A DNA stretch of 64,000 nt from Aliikangiella coralliicola (lineage in GTDB: Bacteria > Pseudomonadota > Gammaproteobacteria > Enterobacterales > Kangiellaceae), in assembly GCF_007004725.1 (NCBI RefSeq), contig NZ_ML660166.1, forward strand, positions 434,001 through 498,000, in the 5' to 3' direction. The position numbers and the translations under genes were made by a program. Below are positions 40,416-48,681 of this stretch, piece after piece. The notes beneath the pieces are model-generated. The model ran no database searches, was not told where the DNA came from, and worked only from the letters and a program-made list of their open reading frames with translations. Every line of letters starts with the position of its first letter. The stretch's first letter is position 1.

Positions 40416-40459
40416 TGAGTTAGCTAAATCGTCGATAAAAACCAAAGAATGGTAATTTT

Positions 40460-40497
40460 ACCAAAACCTTGACATTATTTAAGTTTTGGTCTTATTT
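40460..40497 (+). terminator. Probable terminator of the first OmpA-family gene
   Basis: ACCAAAACCTT, a 10-nt loop and AAGTTTTGGT form an imperfect 10-bp stem (one bulge) followed by CTTATTT, about 45 bp past the stop. Confidence 0.5.
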
Positions 40498-40569
40498 AAC
40501 TGTTCATTATTACCAAACGACTTCTTTAAGCCATTTTTAAAATTTATTCAAGTGTGGCGTTAAAGATTG

Positions 40570-40598
40570 TTGTTGATCTGATCGAATCTTACTATAAT
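40570..40598 (+). promoter_or_regulatory. Sigma-70 promoter of the second OmpA-family gene
   Basis: TTGTTG (40570-40575), 17-bp spacer, TATAAT (40593-40598): a perfect -10 with near-consensus -35. It lies about 140 bp before the GTG start, giving a long 5' leader. It is the clearest promoter in the window. Confidence 0.75.
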
Positions 40599-40738
40599 TG
40601 CCGCTTCTATTCCAATATCAACAAACAAACAAGGAAAAGGCGTGCTAGGATCTAAATCACTCCAGTTGTCAAAAAGGAAGTATTAATCCCCGCCCCGCTA
40701 TATTCCAACAATACATGAATAATAAGAGAGGATAAATC

Positions 40739-41869
40739 GTGAAAATTATTATCAGTATGGCAATCTTGGCATCGTCGATTACTTCATTTTCTGCAAATAG
40801 TTCAGACGAAGGCACAGGTCCATTTATATCGCTAGGGCAAAATTATTTTAGTTTTGACGGGGATCGAAAATTAGAAGATGAAAACGACTTCTATCTTGGC
40901 TTAGGTTATCAAGTTGACGAAAATTGGGGAGTGGAACTTCGTTTTACAGAAGTTGAAACCAACAACGATTTTGGCAGTGAACTTGACATCAACTTATGGT
41001 CTGTCTCAAGTCTTTATCGATATTCACCAAGAGGTACTAGTTCTTTTTTCTGGAAAGCGGGCGCAGGTCGTTATGAAAGTACGCCTAACACTGCCGATAG
41101 CACAGCTTTTCGTTTAGGTCTTGGTTACGATTTTAACATAAGCAAAAACTTCTCATGGGTTGTTGGTGCAGATACAGTATTCGCAATTCAACACAGCCAC
41201 GCAGATTTTGTTCCATACACTGGGTTTGAATTCTTTTTTGGTGATACCTCTTCTCGCAAACCAACACCTCCTCCTCAACCAACACCGGCTCCGGTTCAAC
41301 AAACAATTACTAAAGACACCGATCGTGACGGTGTAAATGATGACGTTGATCGTTGTCCATCGACACCAGCCGGTGCAAAAGTTGACTCTAATGGCTGTGA
41401 ATTAGATTCCGATAAAGATGGCGTTGTTGACTCTGCAGACAACTGCCCTTCAACACCAGCGGGCGCAAAAGTTGACGAAAAGGGTTGCCGAATTGCTCTG
41501 CAGGAAAACGTATCTATTCAACTGAATGTTAAGTTCGCAAACAATAGCGATGCGATTACGAATGACTTTAGTCAGGAAATTTCAAAAGTAGCCACTTTCA
41601 TGCGTCAGTATCCAGATACAACTGTTGTTATCGAAGGTCACACTGATTCTCGTGGCGCAGCAAGCTACAATCAAAGTTTATCGCAAAAACGCGCCGAAGC
41701 AGTTCGCAATTATTTGATCAGTGAATTTAATATTGATTCACAACGCGTTTCTGCAGTTGGAAAAGGAGAATCATCTCCTATTGCTGACAATGAAACTGCT
41801 GAAGGTAGAGCTGCCAATCGTCGTGTACAAGCAGAAATTAAAACGACTGTTACAAAGTTTGAAAAATAA
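40739..41869 (+). CDS. OmpA-family outer-membrane protein with two thrombospondin-3-like repeats
   Basis: 376 aa from GTG, with AGAGAGGA upstream. A signal peptide (about 1-21) precedes a barrel domain (about 25-175), a Pro-rich hinge (PTPPPQPTPAPVQQ), two calcium-binding-type repeats (DTDRDGVNDDVDRCPSTP and DSDKDGVVDSADNCPSTP), and the OmpA C-terminal domain (about 255-370, VVIEGHTDSRGAASYNQSLS). Such porin-like OmpA proteins bridge the outer membrane and peptidoglycan. It has its own strong promoter and is separate from the upstream paralogue. Confidence 0.93.
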   Translation: MKIIISMAILASSITSFSANSSDEGTGPFISLGQNYFSFDGDRKLEDENDFYLGLGYQVDENWGVELRFTEVETNNDFGSELDINLWSVSSLYRYSPRGTSSFFWKAGAGRYESTPNTADSTAFRLGLGYDFNISKNFSWVVGADTVFAIQHSHADFVPYTGFEFFFGDTSSRKPTPPPQPTPAPVQQTITKDTDRDGVNDDVDRCPSTPAGAKVDSNGCELDSDKDGVVDSADNCPSTPAGAKVDEKGCRIALQENVSIQLNVKFANNSDAITNDFSQEISKVATFMRQYPDTTVVIEGHTDSRGAASYNQSLSQKRAEAVRNYLISEFNIDSQRVSAVGKGESSPIADNETAEGRAANRRVQAEIKTTVTKFEK

Positions 41870-41919
41870 TATTAACCAGAAATATCGTTAATCATTATTC
41901 CATACACAGACCCTAATCT

Positions 41920-41943
41920 CAGGTAGCAGTTTACTGCTACCTG
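41920..41943. repeat. Perfect 10-bp stem-loop in the mscS leader
   Basis: CAGGTAGCAG, loop TTTA, CTGCTACCTG. No T-run follows (AAAAAC instead), so a simple terminator is unlikely; it ends about 24 nt before the mscS ATG and may shape translation or mRNA stability. Confidence 0.8.
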
Positions 41944-41966
41944 AAAAACAAAAAGAGGATAAGAAG

Positions 41967-42800
41967 ATGGAATTGTCATTAGAGTCCACTCAAAATATCA
42001 TTGATACTTACGTTATTCCTTATGGTTTAAACATAATCTTCGCCATCGTTATTTTTATCATTGGTAAAATGGTGGTTAAGCTGCTCACGAAAGTTTCAGC
42101 TAAATTATTGAATAAAGCTAAAGTCGATGACATTTTGGTAGACTTTTTAACGGGAATTATTAGCAGTATTTTGATGCTATTTGTCATCATTGCATCATTA
42201 GGCCAATTGGGAGTTGATACCACATCACTGGTCGCATTAATTGGTGCAGCCGGTCTTGCCATCGGACTATCTTTGCAAGGTTCTTTACAAAACTTTGCCT
42301 CAGGTGTCATGTTAATTGTATTTCGCCCATTCAAAGACGGCGACTTTGTTGAAGTGGCCGGTGTTGCCGGTGTGGTTGAAAAAATTACAATTTTCACTAC
42401 ACAAATGCGTACCGGAGATAACAAGCAAGTAATCATACCTAACGGTAAAATTTATGGCGATGTTATTACTAACTACTCGGCCAAACCAACCCGTCGAGTC
42501 GATATGGTATTTGGCATTGGCTATGATGATGACATTAAAAAAGCGAAGGAAATTATGCAGCAAGTTATTGAAAAAGACGAGCGCATCTTGGCAGATCCAG
42601 CGCCTACTATCGCTGTATCTGAATTAGCAGACTCTTCTGTGAATTTCGTCGTCAGACCCTGGGTTAATTCTGCTGACTATTGGGGCGTCTATTTCGATTA
42701 TCATGAAAATATTAAGCTCGCTTTCGATGAAGCTAATATTTCTATTCCTTATCCTCAGATGGATGTTCATTTGGACAAGCTAAAAACAGACGAAGATTAA
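41967..42800 (+). CDS. Small-conductance mechanosensitive channel (MscS family)
   Basis: 277 aa. Three N-terminal spans (about 17-36, 57-80 and 86-108) end in the pore helix TM3 with GAAGLAIGLSLQGSLQNFASG. The cytoplasmic beta domain has RPFKDGDFVEV and VIIPNGKIYGDVITNYS. It opens under membrane tension to release solutes during hypo-osmotic shock. Short MscS architecture like E. coli MscS (286 aa). It lies behind the OmpA gene and ends before a strong bidirectional terminator. Confidence 0.96.
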   Translation: MELSLESTQNIIDTYVIPYGLNIIFAIVIFIIGKMVVKLLTKVSAKLLNKAKVDDILVDFLTGIISSILMLFVIIASLGQLGVDTTSLVALIGAAGLAIGLSLQGSLQNFASGVMLIVFRPFKDGDFVEVAGVAGVVEKITIFTTQMRTGDNKQVIIPNGKIYGDVITNYSAKPTRRVDMVFGIGYDDDIKKAKEIMQQVIEKDERILADPAPTIAVSELADSSVNFVVRPWVNSADYWGVYFDYHENIKLAFDEANISIPYPQMDVHLDKLKTDED

Positions 42801-42808
42801 TTTTTAAA

Positions 42809-42834
42809 GTGGGCACTTTCGTGCCCACGCCTTT
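42809..42834. terminator. Bidirectional terminator between mscS and the PPC/Rhs gene
   Basis: Perfect 8-bp stem GTGGGCAC / GTGCCCAC with loop TTTC (42809-42828). CCTTTT follows on the plus strand and TTTAAAAATT on the minus strand, suiting the convergent genes. Confidence 0.88.
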
Positions 42835-42862
42835 TCGTTTTTAGGTTATTAAGCTAGTCTCT

Positions 42863-45640
42863 TCAATTAGAAAAATTAATCGCGCTACAACTATCGACAG
42901 CTCTCATCAGTCCAGAACTCATTACACGATCTTTTGAGCCTTTGCCTTTTATCACAAAATAAACGCCTTGCTCATCAGTGATACCAGTCATTAAGTTCGG
43001 ATTACCAAGATTTTCATAATGATAGATGCGACTTTCATCAGCAGGCAACGAGACTGAAATCAAATTATCGTTTGAATCGTAGGCATACAAAAATAATCCA
43101 TCAGGTGTGCTCACACTGGCAACACGAGCAGAGGCATCATAATTAAAATTCAACGCACGATTATTATCATCGATAACCGAAATTAATCGATTTGAATTGT
43201 CATAGGAAAGTTTAACCAATTCTCCAGCAGAGTATTCGATGCTTAATAACTTACCTGACAGATCAAAATTCTCTCGCGTTCCGTCATCACGGATCACTCG
43301 ATAACCTGCCAATGACGATTCGTTCTTTATTTCCTCAATGAGAACAAAGTCGCTCGTTGTTTCAGGTGCCCAGCCTTCGCCAGACTTAATAAAGTTTGCA
43401 ATAACCTCACGACCACTAGAAATTTGGATTTGAGCTGGGCTCAAAAACGTTAGAGTGCGCTCATAGTTTGAAGTCCAATCGGCTCCGAAGAAACCATTTA
43501 TCGGACGACTCTTCGCCATACTTTCCCTGGTCTGATTGCTTTGCTTTAAATTCGACAGGGTTAAAGTGTCTTTTATCTTACCTGCTTCAGTTCCTGTATT
43601 TGCCGGACGATATATGCGACTCAACTTTAAAATACCATCGGCATAATCTGTTTCAGAAAATACAGTTTGCTCGCTGGAAAACTCTAATTCGTTATCGGCC
43701 GAACTAAAGGGCTCAACCGTTTCCTGAGCGTCACAGAATTCCATAACAGGATCAGACTCTGCATTTAAACCAGTCGAGCTTAAGCTTAAACCAGCAGACG
43801 GATTGTTGTAGCTTACCGTCAAACCTATGGTGTAATCATCCGTATTAAAAGCATAGCGAGAACCGATCACTAAGCGGTAGGTGCCAGTCTGTGGCAGGTT
43901 AGCCCGGTAATATGAATTATAACCATAACCTACGCGACTCCCATCCGGATAATATACCGCCATCGTGGTTTGATTACTGGACGTGGTAGCGATTTGAATG
44001 TTGGCGCCGCTAATGACATCAAACGTATAGCTATCCAGATCTTGCGGAGTGAAACTGCCGGAACGAGTTTCTCCGCTCACCAGTTTTCCATGCTCATTCG
44101 CAGTTGCACTATTGACAAAATGCAGCTCATAGTCATCGGTGTTAAACGCATAACGAGAACTGATCACAACCCGATAGGTGCCTGTCTGTGCCAGGTTAAG
44201 CTGATAAAATGAATTATAACCATAACCCACACGGCTCCCATCTGGGTAATACACTGCCATCGTGGTTTGCTTGCTCGAATTAACCGACAAATTGATAGCA
44301 TCACCACTGTCGGCCTCAAAAGTATAACTGTCCAGATCTTGCGGGGTGAATGATCCCAAATGAACACCGCCGCTGGTTAAAACCCCATGCTCATTCGCGG
44401 TTGCACTGTTCACAAAATGCAGCTCATAATCATCGGTGTTAAACGCGTAACGAGAACTGATCACAACCCGATAGGTGCCAGTCTGTGCCAGGTTAAGCTG
44501 GTAAAATGAATTATAACCATAACCCACACGGCTCCCATCCGGGTAATACACCGCCATCGTGGTTTGCTTGCTCGAATTAACCGACAAATTGATAGCATCA
44601 CCACTGTCGGCTTCAAAAGTATAACTGTCCAGGTCTTGCGGGGTGAATGATTCCAGATGAACGCCGCCGCTGGTTAAAACCCCGTGCTCATTCGCAGTTG
44701 CACTGTTCACAAAATGCAGCTCATAATCATCGGTGTTAAACGCATAACGAGAACTGATCACAACACGATAGGTGCCTGTCTGTGCCAGGTTAAGCTGATA
44801 AAATGAATTATAACCATAACCCACACGGCTCCCATCCGGGTAATACACCGCCATCGTGGTTTGCTTGCTCGAATTAACCGACAAATTGATAGCATCACCA
44901 CTGTCGGCCTCAAAAGTATAGCTGTCCAGATCTTGCGGAGTGAACGATTCCAGATGAACACCGCCACTGGTTAAAACTCCGTGCTCATTCGCAGTTGCAC
45001 TGTTCACAAAATGCAGCTCATAATCATCGGTGTTAAACGCGTAACGAGAACTGATCACAACGCGGTAAGTACCTGTCTGTGCCAGGTTAAGCTGGTAAAA
45101 TGAATTATAACCATAACCCACACGGCTCCCATCCGGGTAATACACTGCCATCGTGGTTTGCTTGCTCGAATTAACCGACAAATTGATAGCATCACCGCTT
45201 TCCGCCTCAAAGGTATAACTGTCCAGATCTTGCGGGGTGAATGATTCCAGATGGACACCGCCGCTGGTCAAACTCCCGTGTTCGTTCGCCGTTGAAGCAT
45301 TAACATAATGAAGCTCATAGCTCCCATGTTGGCCCGAATACCTGGGTTTTATTTTTACTTGATAGTTACCACTTTGTGGCAGTCCTAATCGATAATATGA
45401 GTTATATCCACTTCCTAATACGCTACCATCAGGGTTATAAATTGTTAGATGGGTTTGCATCAGAGAATTAGCGGATAAATTAACGGAGTCCCCGTTATTT
45501 GCGCTAAATGAATAAACATGTTGACTATTGGAAAGCAAAATCCCAGAGACAGAACCACCACTGGGGAGTGCAGAACTATTTGCATAAACCGAAAAAATAC
45601 CTGAGATAAAAAAAACTAAAATTAAAAATAAGCGTTTCAT
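42863..45640 (-). CDS. Secreted protein with six PPC-type repeats fused to a truncated Rhs/YD-repeat region
   Basis: 925 aa. A signal peptide (FLILVFFISGIFSVYA, cleavage near 20) is followed by six beta-sandwich repeats of about 99 aa resembling the pre-peptidase C-terminal (PPC) domain. Copy 1 (about 21-117) and copy 6 (from about 514) are divergent; copies 2-5 are nearly identical in DNA. From about 640 to the end the sequence resembles the N-terminal shell of Rhs proteins: GFFGADWTSNYERTL, then YD repeats (LSYDNSNRLISVIDDNNRAL, YDASARVASVSTPDG). It stops soon after, with no toxin domain. The short C-terminus ends CSAINFSN. The function is unknown; adhesion or wall display is plausible. A bidirectional terminator follows the stop. 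Confidence 0.85.
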   Translation of the reverse strand: MKRLFLILVFFISGIFSVYANSSALPSGGSVSGILLSNSQHVYSFSANNGDSVNLSANSLMQTHLTIYNPDGSVLGSGYNSYYRLGLPQSGNYQVKIKPRYSGQHGSYELHYVNASTANEHGSLTSGGVHLESFTPQDLDSYTFEAESGDAINLSVNSSKQTTMAVYYPDGSRVGYGYNSFYQLNLAQTGTYRVVISSRYAFNTDDYELHFVNSATANEHGVLTSGGVHLESFTPQDLDSYTFEADSGDAINLSVNSSKQTTMAVYYPDGSRVGYGYNSFYQLNLAQTGTYRVVISSRYAFNTDDYELHFVNSATANEHGVLTSGGVHLESFTPQDLDSYTFEADSGDAINLSVNSSKQTTMAVYYPDGSRVGYGYNSFYQLNLAQTGTYRVVISSRYAFNTDDYELHFVNSATANEHGVLTSGGVHLGSFTPQDLDSYTFEADSGDAINLSVNSSKQTTMAVYYPDGSRVGYGYNSFYQLNLAQTGTYRVVISSRYAFNTDDYELHFVNSATANEHGKLVSGETRSGSFTPQDLDSYTFDVISGANIQIATTSSNQTTMAVYYPDGSRVGYGYNSYYRANLPQTGTYRLVIGSRYAFNTDDYTIGLTVSYNNPSAGLSLSSTGLNAESDPVMEFCDAQETVEPFSSADNELEFSSEQTVFSETDYADGILKLSRIYRPANTGTEAGKIKDTLTLSNLKQSNQTRESMAKSRPINGFFGADWTSNYERTLTFLSPAQIQISSGREVIANFIKSGEGWAPETTSDFVLIEEIKNESSLAGYRVIRDDGTRENFDLSGKLLSIEYSAGELVKLSYDNSNRLISVIDDNNRALNFNYDASARVASVSTPDGLFLYAYDSNDNLISVSLPADESRIYHYENLGNPNLMTGITDEQGVYFVIKGKGSKDRVMSSGLMRAVDSCSAINFSN
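44102..45289 (-). repeat. Four near-identical 297-bp tandem repeats inside the PPC/Rhs gene
   Basis: Units 45289-44993, 44992-44696, 44695-44399 and 44398-44102, each coding 99 residues starting ANEHG. Protein differences are very few (for example S or V after ANEHG, E or G after GGVHL, AE or AD before SGDAINLS). This points to recent amplification or ongoing gene conversion. Confidence 0.95.
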
Positions 45641-45660
45641 AGTAAATTCCCTGTTAAATC

Positions 45661-46227
45661 AACCTTAGCTCAGAATAAGAACAGCCTAAGCAAGATTCGA
45701 TAAATGTATTGAAACAAGTATTCTGAAATTAACGACAAAACAAATTCAGACTCCGACAATTTGCCAAACTCTCAACCTATTAGACATTTCTATTTGAGAT
45801 TAAACTTATTTCAGCGATTAAACCTGAGTTCCCAAAAATGAAGAACTCCGTTATTTAACCTGAATTTGGGATAAGAAAAGCCAAAGGCCTTAAGTTTTAA
45901 AGCGTTATCAAAATATCTTTTGAGATTATTAGTAATAACACTCTCAAAAAGTTCGGCCGGTGCAAGGATTTAAGTGGATATCAAGGCGAGGTTGCGTGGC
46001 AATAGCGAGCTATTGGTAGCAAACTCAACGCAGAGAGCCGCTTAAATACTTGTGCTGGATGGCTGTTCTTATCCCGAACTCAGGTTATTTAATATGCCGA
46101 AAAAGACAAAAAACGTCGTCGACAGTTAAGGGGGTTTAACGTCAGTTAGATAGGAATAAGACAGGTAACCAGAATTCGGGACAAGAATTACCCTTATGGT
46201 TAACCTCAGCTGCGCATAAGAAGAGCC
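45661..46227. repeat. Cluster of a 26-bp degenerate motif (five copies plus one partial)
   Basis: The best copy, on the minus strand at 46061-46086, begins AACCTGAGTTCGGGATAAGA and ends ACAGCC. Related plus-strand copies are at 45661-45686, 45857-45882, 46167-46192 and 46202-46227, with a partial one at 45821. They share AACC at the left and, with the exception of the 46167 copy's altered end, a central ATAAGAA-like core followed by AGCC. The copy at 46202 is also one arm of a TAACCTCAGC / GCTGAGGTTA hairpin. Confidence 0.8.
45857..46086. mobile_element. Possible MITE-like element bounded by inverted 26-bp motif copies
   Basis: The motif copies at 45857-45882 and 46061-46086 face each other and enclose a large imperfect palindrome (about 45957-46059, centre CAATAGCGAGCTATTG). 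ATTT borders both outer ends, consistent with a short target duplication. There is no transposase. This interpretation needs other genomic copies to be confirmed. Confidence 0.4.
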
Positions 46228-46239
46228 TGCTGAGGTTAG

Positions 46240-48519
46240 TTACTTTTTGAATCGATCAAACGATGGTCTGTCTGCAATTGCTTTGCAGGTTGGTGCTAGT
46301 TGTAAATAAACCCGCTTGGCATGCTCCCATTGTTCCAATAGCATCCACGCGAATAAAAGCCTTAGTTTCAAATGGGGGTTATGAATTTTCGGCTCAAGCT
46401 TCACTAGTTGTTCGTTAAAGTTTTCTACTTCCGTGGGGTTTAATTTTCCATCCAACAATCTCAAAGCCAGTTTGAGATAAAGCTGCTTAACTTGAATTTC
46501 AAGATTGTCTTTTCCATTCAAGCGTTCTTGTTCCAGTCGCTCGAAAGCGCGCTGATAATTTTTTCTCGCTTTTTCAAATTGAGATAATTCAGTGTAAATA
46601 TCCGCGAGCCCAATCAGTCCGTCAGCATGTACCTGCGTGTTATCGTCCTTCACTTCTTTCACATACTCTTCAAACAAACTCGCGGCTTTTTCATATTCAG
46701 AGTAATAACTATATACAGCGCCCAACTGAAACAAAACCAGTGGAGAAACATATTTCATTAAGCGCATTTGTTCAAAAATTTCTTGCGCGCGAGATACTTT
46801 ACCAGAGCAAAAATGAAAATTTCCCAAATTACTCAAAGACGATAGATTAGGCGATAAACTCACGCTTTTCTCACCTGCTTCGATCGCTTCTGCAGCTCTA
46901 CCGCTCAAATAATAAATACGACCAAACGCGTGATAAATCTTCCAGAAATCAGGTGACACAAGCTTGGCTTTTTCCAAAACATCAAGTGCTGATTTGAACA
47001 ACGCTGGATTACGTGTTTTTGCTCCTTGGGCCAAGTAATTTTCAGCCAGCCCAATCATCGCATCAACATAATTAGCATCCAGCTTTATTGCAGCAGCATA
47101 AGAATCAGCAGCCTGCTCCACCTTGCCCAACCGCCGATAAATCTGCGCCATTGCATAATGATATTCCGCAACCTTCTGTCCTGAATCTGCAAGGCTTTGA
47201 CATTCCGCTAGCGCTTCTTTGATAACTGAAATGTCTTTGGCCACACTATACAAACGTGACATGGCTTCACACCGGGCAGCTTGCGCTTTGATGTAATGGG
47301 GTGAATACTTTAAAGCACGTTCAAAGAATAATAATGATTGGTTGATGTAGCTTAAACTTAATGCTTTATCAACCATATCCATTCCATTCAGGTAGGCACT
47401 TACCGCTTCTTCTTTTAACGGAACATAAGCTTTATTATCGTCGGAAACAATTTGTTCTCCATCCAGTAAAAACCGAATTCTGTTACTCGCCGCAACAGCA
47501 ATTTTCGACGAATACTGAGATATAGCATTCTCGGTCCATACGTCTGCATAAACTAAACGTCTTGTTTGATCATTTAACAAGTAAAAATAAGTCGCAAGAT
47601 GGCGGCCTTTCGTTTCAGTGTTAATTTGAATGACATAATCCACCGCCAAACGCTCAGACATTTCCCACGGAGATATATCTTTTACGGCCGTCAATATACT
47701 CGATTTTGATATTTGCTTGCTCTCTCCCAGTTCCTGTTGAAGTAATGGAACCAGCTCAGGTAAATCAATTGCTTCAATTCCGACAACGGCGATATTTAGT
47801 GGTAATTTTTGACTAGTTTTCCTGGAAATTGACTGATTTAACCTGAGCTGTTTTGATGTAATTTCCTCAGAATCATGCGGCATAAGTCTAGTTTCTTTAT
47901 CGCCACCCAAAAAAGGCTGTAAAATATTTCCTCTAAAATAAAACAGAGAAAATAAAATGACAATTGAGACAACTGCAACAGCCAAAAATAAATTATTTTT
48001 TTTCCCATGACTATCAGGTTGCTCAAATGGACTCTCTGCCGGCGAAGAAATATTTTCTGCAGTTGTTTCAACAGCCATTTGATGTTGTTTTTCAATCTCA
48101 TCTGAAGATAAATAAAGTGAATATGCTTCTACAGATAATACAGCAGCAACCCTTTCTATCGTTTGTGGTTCTACCGGCATCCCTCTAAAAACTCGGTTGA
48201 CCATATCTCTCGGAGCACTCTCCAATTCCTCTCGCTCAGCAATTTTTTCGGCTAATGCAGCCTGTGTCTTAAATCCCTTTACTCGCATGGCTTGCTCCAG
48301 TTTAACCCTGGAAGCCATTACCCCTCGTTTGCGTTTAGTCGGTGATTTTTTCGAAAGGTCACTATCAGCGTGCTTTTTGTCTGCAAGATTTTTATTTTCA
48401 AGTGCTCCACTTAAAGAAGAGCGCTTCGAAGATGAGCTATTTGTAGAAGAATAGCCTGAAGGAGAATTACCAGAAGTTTTTTTTTCAGAAAGGTTCGGTG
48501 GTTGCTCTGAACGACTCAT
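46240..48519 (-). CDS. Membrane-anchored XRE-type HTH regulator with TPR sensor region
   Basis: 759 aa. A Ser/Lys-rich disordered N-terminus (1-65) leads to a Cro/C1-like helix-turn-helix at about 69-137 (EQAMRVKGFKTQAALAEKI, RDMVNRVFRGMPVEPQTIER). A single span lies at about 177-195. The periplasmic part has a FlgO-like segment (LPLNIAVVGIEAIDLPELVP) and several TPRs (about 370-680, AADSYAAAIKLDANYVDAM). The layout mirrors CadC-type regulators but with an XRE rather than a winged-helix DNA-binding domain. AGGGA lies about 10 nt before the ATG. It sits between ParP and the PPC/Rhs gene and may control the latter; this is inference from position. Confidence 0.8.
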   Translation of the reverse strand: MSRSEQPPNLSEKKTSGNSPSGYSSTNSSSSKRSSLSGALENKNLADKKHADSDLSKKSPTKRKRGVMASRVKLEQAMRVKGFKTQAALAEKIAEREELESAPRDMVNRVFRGMPVEPQTIERVAAVLSVEAYSLYLSSDEIEKQHQMAVETTAENISSPAESPFEQPDSHGKKNNLFLAVAVVSIVILFSLFYFRGNILQPFLGGDKETRLMPHDSEEITSKQLRLNQSISRKTSQKLPLNIAVVGIEAIDLPELVPLLQQELGESKQISKSSILTAVKDISPWEMSERLAVDYVIQINTETKGRHLATYFYLLNDQTRRLVYADVWTENAISQYSSKIAVAASNRIRFLLDGEQIVSDDNKAYVPLKEEAVSAYLNGMDMVDKALSLSYINQSLLFFERALKYSPHYIKAQAARCEAMSRLYSVAKDISVIKEALAECQSLADSGQKVAEYHYAMAQIYRRLGKVEQAADSYAAAIKLDANYVDAMIGLAENYLAQGAKTRNPALFKSALDVLEKAKLVSPDFWKIYHAFGRIYYLSGRAAEAIEAGEKSVSLSPNLSSLSNLGNFHFCSGKVSRAQEIFEQMRLMKYVSPLVLFQLGAVYSYYSEYEKAASLFEEYVKEVKDDNTQVHADGLIGLADIYTELSQFEKARKNYQRAFERLEQERLNGKDNLEIQVKQLYLKLALRLLDGKLNPTEVENFNEQLVKLEPKIHNPHLKLRLLFAWMLLEQWEHAKRVYLQLAPTCKAIADRPSFDRFKK

Positions 48520-48681
48520 AGTATGCTTTCCCTGTTATCGAGTGAAACGTTCGGCTAATGCTTTATTAGTATTTTTGCTAACTAAAATGCCGCATCAGTA
48601 AACCGTATCAAGGTCGTTAGAATAAATCAATAGGATTAACTAAACAGGTGAAATGGAACTGCAGGAATAAGAATAACCAAC

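Larger units (their letters stand above)
45641..46239. other. Repeat-rich spacer between PPC/Rhs gene and XRE/TPR regulator
   Basis: 599 bp with no gene. It holds several copies of a 26-bp motif and a large imperfect palindrome, given as separate entries. The PPC/Rhs start would be served by a promoter somewhere in this region, but none was clear. Confidence 0.75.

Noticed and set aside
42863-45640. The 297-bp tandem units as a CRISPR-like or mobile repeat
   Set aside because: They are in frame, code a folded-domain repeat and contain no variable spacers.
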